This document shows, one piece after another, positions 58,340 through 64,000 of a DNA stretch of 64,000 nucleotides. A program made the translations under genes and the position numbers. This stretch comes from Ignelater luminosus (Eukaryota > Arthropoda > Insecta > Coleoptera > Elateridae): NCBI GenBank assembly GCA_011009095.1, contig VTPC01005625.1, forward strand, positions 29,075-93,074, read 5' to 3'. The first letter of the stretch is position 1, and each line of letters starts with the position of its first letter. The notes beneath the pieces were generated by a model, which made no database searches, was not told the DNA's origin, and worked only from the letters and a program-made list of their open reading frames with translations.

Positions 58340-61239
58340 TGTTTGCTTTTTAAATAGATATACAATATTTCAGGAACGGTTGATCTTAGGACTTCAATTG
58401 AGGGCTGTGATAGAGCAATGACGCTGTTTGCCTTGGCAGGGCAAGACTTTCAAACGATTTGTTTGCCATTAATTGTCTCTTGTTTTAATATATTATACCC
58501 AGTTAGCAAATTTTGAGCAAATGCAAAAGCTGATACCACTTCTGTTTTGTTAATGTTCGCATTTCTTACCCACAGCTACAGTTGACAATTGACTAGTTCT
58601 GTGCATTATACAATATTCCTTGTAATAATAATTTTTACGTTGCGGTTATCGTCTTCAGTCTATTTATCATTTGTATTTTAGAGCTAGGTTTTGTATCAGA
58701 GTTTATTTAAAAAATAAACTTTGTTTTTGGCTAACAATATTAACTTATTTATCTATTATGTGGAATTAAACAAGTTCTCATAAATGACACATTTTCAATA
58801 TAATTCACTGTGATATAAATGTACTTAAAGCATTTGTCAATTTTTATTGTTAGATCAAATTAAAATTGCACCGTTAAAGTTTAAGTCCAAGATTGTTTAC
58901 ATAAACATTTTCGTTTAAAATCAGCCATGAGAGAGTTGAGCATAAAAGTTAATGAAACTTCATGAAAACTTTTTTTAATTTTATAAACAAGAAATATTTT
59001 TAATTAACTAATTATAAGCTTACAGGGGTGAGGCAAATTTTTGAAATTTCTTTAAAAAGCAATATAAAGCAGAACAAGCGAAAGTTAGCTTAATTTTATA
59101 ATTAATTTTAATTTGAAAGCACAAAGAGGCCAATAGGTTTTAAGTTTTGGTCCATACTCGTATTCACTGTATAGTAAGTTAATTTAAGTTATGTTAGCTT
59201 AGGTTTAAAAGTAAACAATCAAGAACACTTCAGTAGGAATTAGAAATTTCATACGCCACAGTTTCTCAGCTAACATTTTCTGATGCTTCTAACACATAAA
59301 AGCTCAGTAAACAACACGATTAGCGACGCTACTGGTAAATACATAAATCGAGTTTGAGGTTGCGATTGAAAGGAAGGCGTCTTGGATATTCATCAGATTA
59401 TCTCAACGAGTTCTCCAACATTCCTTTAATCTTATTTCTTAATGTTATCGCCTACAGTTCCTTACGACACGGTGGAGTTTTCAACGGGTCTAAAAGTTTA
59501 GTTTAGTTAGGTTGGAAACTTTGTAACTTTCTTTGATTCGATTTTTCTGTAGATTACATAAACAGATTCAAAAGGAGAGCACAAAGAATCAAAAAAAGAA
59601 TTTAACAAAAGTATGAATAATGTTCTTTTTTTCTCGGCTGAACTTTATCTTACAAAAGAAAAATCCCCGAATGCTTACAAAAAAAGGGAACAATGTTTAA
59701 GATCTTGAGACTGATGTAGAAGATTGATAAGTAGAAGACGAGAATGTGTGCAAAAAGTTTCTTTTAAATTCTTACTTACAAATTCTTTTCTGCATAGAAT
59801 ATAAATACGTACAGGCTTATACACGTTACTTTTTGTCGATATTCATTAAGACATAGAATAATATTTATTGTGAATCTACTTTAAGGAATAAATTTGAAAT
59901 TATCATTTCAACAGGGTTTTTAGAAATAGTAAGTGGCTTTAGTTAAATGAAAGAATCATGTCATACGAAACATCCATTTAAAATTTATTTCTTATATTAT
60001 TTCAAAAAAAAACGATTTTACTCGAAATCAGCGCATTTTATGAAAAAAAAAGTACAAGAACAATTGTAAAAAAATTTATTTTAAAACAGAGAGTCTTAGA
60101 TATTAGAAAAAACAAGAAATCATAAATTACATAAATATTGATATTGCAGGACTTTGGAAAATTCAACTGTCACTCGAAAACGGTGCATCCTATGAAAAAA
60201 GTGCAAGAACACCTTTTGCTTCTAAATTATTATGATATTTCAAAACGAGCTAATTGTTTTTCTTTTTAATGACTTACTATAGTTTTTAAACAGATGTCTC
60301 TGCCTTGTCTTACATCTTCTCCCATTTAGATCAAGTTGCGAAAGATTTATAAGTGTGGGGTGTACTTGACATGATGAATACTTGTAGCAGGTTTGGACCT
60401 TGACTACGAAATCACATCAGAGCTCAGTTGAGAGGTATTCTTTATTTTTTTCTCTTTCGGGTTATCATTTTTATAGTCAAAATTCTAGTCAGTTTACATA
60501 TTTTCTTTAAAAGATAGATACGAATCGGCTTCATAATCTGCTTACGCATTACTATACTCGACAGACCATTTGGGACGGTGCCCCCAAAAAATAAGTCTTA
60601 TTCTATAAGCTGCAGCTAGTAACAAAACCTAAAGATGATGATCAAAGTAAAAATAAGGAGAAAAACAAAAACAATGTAGTCCACACACTGGTGTGTCCAA
60701 GACATAGGCAGAAGAAATTACCTTTCGGTTAGTTCAATCCGAAAAGATTTTCATTTAATTCTTATAAATTTCGTCCAGTCTAATGACGCTCTTTAAGTAA
60801 CAGCACTAAAGAATACTAAACGGGAAGTATTTCCCTACTTGGTTGTTCTTTTCATCTAGGAGTGGAAGTGGTCTTGCAATTTACTTATTTCTTTATCCAA
60901 AACTGCTCAAATGGCTTGGAACTGTAACAATCTAGTAATCTGTAATCAGATAAAGAATTATAATGTAGAAGATGAAAGTAACGGTGAAATAGACGTTTGA
61001 AAGTTTGGAAATGACAAAGGTGGTAAAAGAAATTTTGTATTTTAGAACCAAAACGAACCGGGCAAGTTCTCAGATTAGAATCTATTTTATGGATAGTTAT
61101 TTACAATTTGTTAACGTAATTCTGAAGAGTCTATAATTTTATGGACCAAGAAAGGAGCAAAAAAAGACATTAAGGAAGAGGTTTCTACAAATCATGAGTT
61201 TTTCTGAAATTTGGACATTTTTAATATAAATTCCATTGA
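58340..61239. other. no gene recognised
   Basis: AT-rich sequence without recognised genes or bounded elements. Confidence 0.5.
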
Positions 61240-62570
61240 TTTTTGACGTGCCCGATTTCCGTCATTTTGCAAGACTGGCCTTTGTAAGATTTTTGACATT
61301 TATATGCAATGTTTAGCAATATTTGAATTTTGAATGACTTCTAGATCAAAATGTGTAGAAATAACCAGTTTCTAGATTTTTGATGTTTCAGAAATTTTAA
61401 CAGTTTGAACGATTTTTGGAGAACTCAATTTTGAGGAGTACAAATATAATGTTTGTAAATAATAAATTTCTAGAAGATATTGGACATTCTTATTTGATTG
61501 CTATTGGACTGATAACAAGTGTGCTATTTTTAGAGCTATCTCGACGATTTTCAAAGTGCCCTATTTTGAGGACTCTAAACTTTTGAGTGCTAAGAATGCG
61601 GTGTTTGTCGTTATTAAATTCCTGTAAAACTTTGGGCATTTTCATGCGATTCTTATAGGATTCCAGATTTATATATATGCGATGTCTTAACAATTTACAA
61701 AGTGCCCTGTTTTGAGAAGGCTAGATCTTGAGGATCGATATTGTCGAGTTTGCAAATAATGAACTCCTGCAAGATCTTGTACATTTTAATCCCTTCTGTG
61801 TAGGATTTTAAGTATTTGTAAGCGATCTTTAGCAATATTTTAACAGTTTGCAAAGTGCCCTATTTTGAGAAGACTAGATCTTGAGGGCCGAGAATGTGAT
61901 GTTTGCAAATAATAAACTCCTGCAAGATCTTGCACATTTTAATCCAATCTGTGTATGACTCTAGACATTTGTATGTGATTTTTAGCAATATCTTAACGTT
62001 TTATCTTGAAGAAACTAAAGGCTCGAAGGCTAACATTTTGAGGGCCAAGAATGTAATGTTTTAGATAATGAGTTTCTATAAACTCTAGCACATTTTTATG
62101 CGATCTTTACAAGATTTTAGGCATTTTTGTGATATTTAAAGTTAGTTTAATGATTTCTGAAGTGGCCATTTTTGAGGCAGCTAGGATCTTGAGGGTCAGA
62201 ACTGCGGTGTTTGCAAAGAACAGACATTGAACATTGTTATACGATTTTTACAAGATTCCAGACATATTTATGCAATGTTTAGCGATATTTTAATGACTTT
62301 CAAAGTTCCCAATTTGAAGGAAGCCAAGATTTTGAGGGCCAAGAAAATGCTATTTCCACGAGACTTTCTATTTTGTCAAAGAACTTTGCATCTTGCACAT
62401 TTCTACACAATTTTTATGTGATTTGAGACATTTGAATACGATTTTTAGCGATATTTTGACTGTTTTCAAAGTGTCAGATTTGTAGAGGGGTCTAGAATAC
62501 TAATTGTCGAGAACGTGGTGTTTGTAAATAATGAATTTCTACAGATTTTGAGCATTTATAATTTTCGTAA
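61240..62570. repeat. long degenerate tandem array, period near 150 bp
   Basis: A unit built from TTTAGCAATATTTTAAC, TTTGCAAAGTGCCCTATTTT, GAGAAGACTAGATCTTGAGG, GCCAAGAATGTGATGTTTGC, AAATAATAAACTCCTGCAAG and ATCTTGCACATTTTTATGCG is repeated at least eight times in the same orientation. The landmark AAAGTGCCC or its variants falls at about 61553, 61698, 61852, 62157, 62299 and 62468, with a worn copy near 62000 and earlier partial copies from about 61240. Neighbouring units at 61698-61990 are the best preserved. Spacing varies from about 140 to 170 bp. It is not coding; the open frames inside (61490-61693 minus, 62227-62421 plus) are by-products of the repeat. Confidence 0.85.
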
Positions 62571-63772
62571 AAATAGAAAAGATTCCTTTTTTGACTAATG
62601 CATGATAGAAGATTACTTGAAGTCTCATGCACCAGCATACAAAAGCGAAGAGCACTTAAGGAAATTTATAGAAAGAGAAAGGTACAATTTCATGCCTTTT
62701 TTTTCTTTTTTCTTTACATTTGTAGGACACGTGCTAGTATACATATAAACTTTTGTGTACTTAATAAATACTATCGATTCTTTGTACTCTATTTTTAAAT
62801 ATTCGGACAGTCTCTATTTTTAGTTACAAAATCACCCCTTTAGACACATAACGAAATGTTAAAAGTTACCAAGTGAATAAATGATTACACGTCATGGAAA
62901 TTGGATTAACTTGTAGGCCTGATTAATTTTTTCTGAAAACTGGTAATAATTGTAATAAAATGTAATTTATTACTCAGTGGCGTTCTTTACAAAATATACG
63001 TGAAGTATCTACAAATTACATCAAGAAAAAATGAGAGACTTCTTACAAAAATTCTCAATAAAATTGATTACTAAGACTTTAGAGTAATAACAACATCATT
63101 AGTTCTGTTTTATTTGCCACATCACAGCATGATAACAATAATGATATAATGAAAATAGCTATCTCTTTAATAGATAAATCAACAAGTAAAGGCTTAGCGT
63201 CCGCTAAATTATTTTTCTTACTACCTTACAAGTGAGAAATAAAAGATTAATGAATTTTATTTATAACAATCTAATAAAATTCATAAAGTTCGTAATGTAG
63301 ACTATAATTGAATTTTTGTTAACTCATTTCTTATCTTAAATTTTAAATATGAGAAGAAAAATAATTTCTCGCCCTTTAAATCGTCATCGGATTAGTTGTT
63401 GGATGATTTTAATCCGACCCTCGGCTTTCTCGATTTCTCCCTTCGTTCAGATTGCGTAACAAAATTCGTCTTCTTCGCAATTAACCATGGAATTACATAC
63501 TACCATTCTTAATTATTTTGGTTAAGAGTAACTCGTTCGAATTACAAAGTTATTTTGGATATTTCGAGATTTGTAATTATCTGGTAGGAATTAACAACGA
63601 AATGCTTGACATAACCAAGGATAATTATTTAGTTATATGTTCGATTTTAAGGTTGAAATTCTATTGCTGTTAACTTTTCTTTTATTTAAATTGAATAATT
63701 AACAAAATTAAAAATGCATAAACGCGGAGTTATGTCTATTTTAATTATTGAACACAAAAATTATCTGTTAGA
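62571..63772. other. no gene recognised
   Basis: AT-rich sequence. A short GC-richer patch at 63400-63450 (CCGACCCTCGGC) is unexplained. Confidence 0.5.
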
Positions 63773-64000
63773 ATGACTGGCGAAAATACTGCCCTCGGCA
63801 AGAATTTCATCACCAGAAAATATTTTCTTCCTTCACTTCAATTACAGTCTCTTGATGAGTCACTGTCATCATCATTTAGCCCAACAAGGCTCTTCAACTT
63901 CCATAGAGCTATCGCCATATCTGGTGTCATTGGCAAAGACCTCAAAAAGATTCTCATTGAAAAACTAATCCAAAATTTTGTCCGGTTAAACAAAATTCTA
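63773..64000 (+). CDS. partial ORF running off the window
   Basis: From ATG 63773 the plus strand is open for 76 codons to the last base (MTGENTALGKNFITRKYF, LQSLDESLSSSFSPTRLFNF, then VIGKDLKKILIEKL). The minus strand of the same stretch is also open for about 50 codons (TPDMAIALWKLKSLVGLNDD, DSDSSRDCN then stop near 63843), so the coding strand is undecided. Both peptides have balanced composition and the DNA is less AT-rich than its left flank. No family recognised. It may be the edge of a gene or element beyond the window. Confidence 0.3.
   Translation, partial: MTGENTALGKNFITRKYFLPSLQLQSLDESLSSSFSPTRLFNFHRAIAISGVIGKDLKKILIEKLIQNFVRLNKIL

Overview
The window looks like an AT-rich, gene-poor stretch of an arthropod nuclear genome, most probably an insect. 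The reasons are its base composition, the absence of prokaryote-style gene packing, rRNA, tRNA or operons, and the mobile elements it carries: several mariner subfamilies, a piggyBac-like element, Gypsy-type pieces, a non-LTR retrotransposon tail and MITEs. I found no intact host gene. Almost everything readable as protein is transposase or retroelement coding sequence in various stages of decay.

Layout. 45-1308: a broken mauritiana-type mariner. 1843-2184: a 172-bp direct tandem pair. 5691-5960 and 6591-6843: two further degenerate tandem duplications. 7191-8460: a GC-rich block of unknown origin. 12420-12680: a cluster of TGATCA palindromes. 12851-13067: a candidate solo LTR. 13560-13946 (minus): a relic of an insect Tc1/IS630-like transposase family. 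17282-18150: a Gypsy pol relic running from RT thumb through RNase H to a putative integrase tail. 20595-20732: a small MITE with CAGGGTGTTYC-type ends. 24155-24239: a hammerhead-ribozyme-like fold with a nearly complete catalytic core. 25546-25682: a palindromic MITE flanked by 12-bp direct repeats. 27145-28436 (minus): a mariner with an uninterrupted 355-codon transposase. 35186-36036: an 851-bp non-coding element with inverted repeats of about 175 bp. 38289-39410: a 78-bp-period minisatellite interrupted by a non-LTR retrotransposon 3' fragment. 39469-40866: an internally deleted piggyBac-like element with recognisable TIRs and a TTAA/TTCA target site. 45904-46341 and 57900-58316 (minus): unidentified protein-coding relics. 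47238-48416 (minus): a second irritans-like mariner that has lost the segment holding its first catalytic Asp. 61240-62570: a long degenerate array with a period near 150 bp. 63773-64000: an ORF cut by the window edge.

The elements are independent insertions of different age rather than a cooperating gene set. The intact mariner at 27-28 kb is the only feature that could still encode a working enzyme. The hammerhead-like fold at 24.2 kb and the long-TIR element at 35-36 kb are the least ordinary non-coding structures. Family calls rest on motif recognition by eye; no database search was run.
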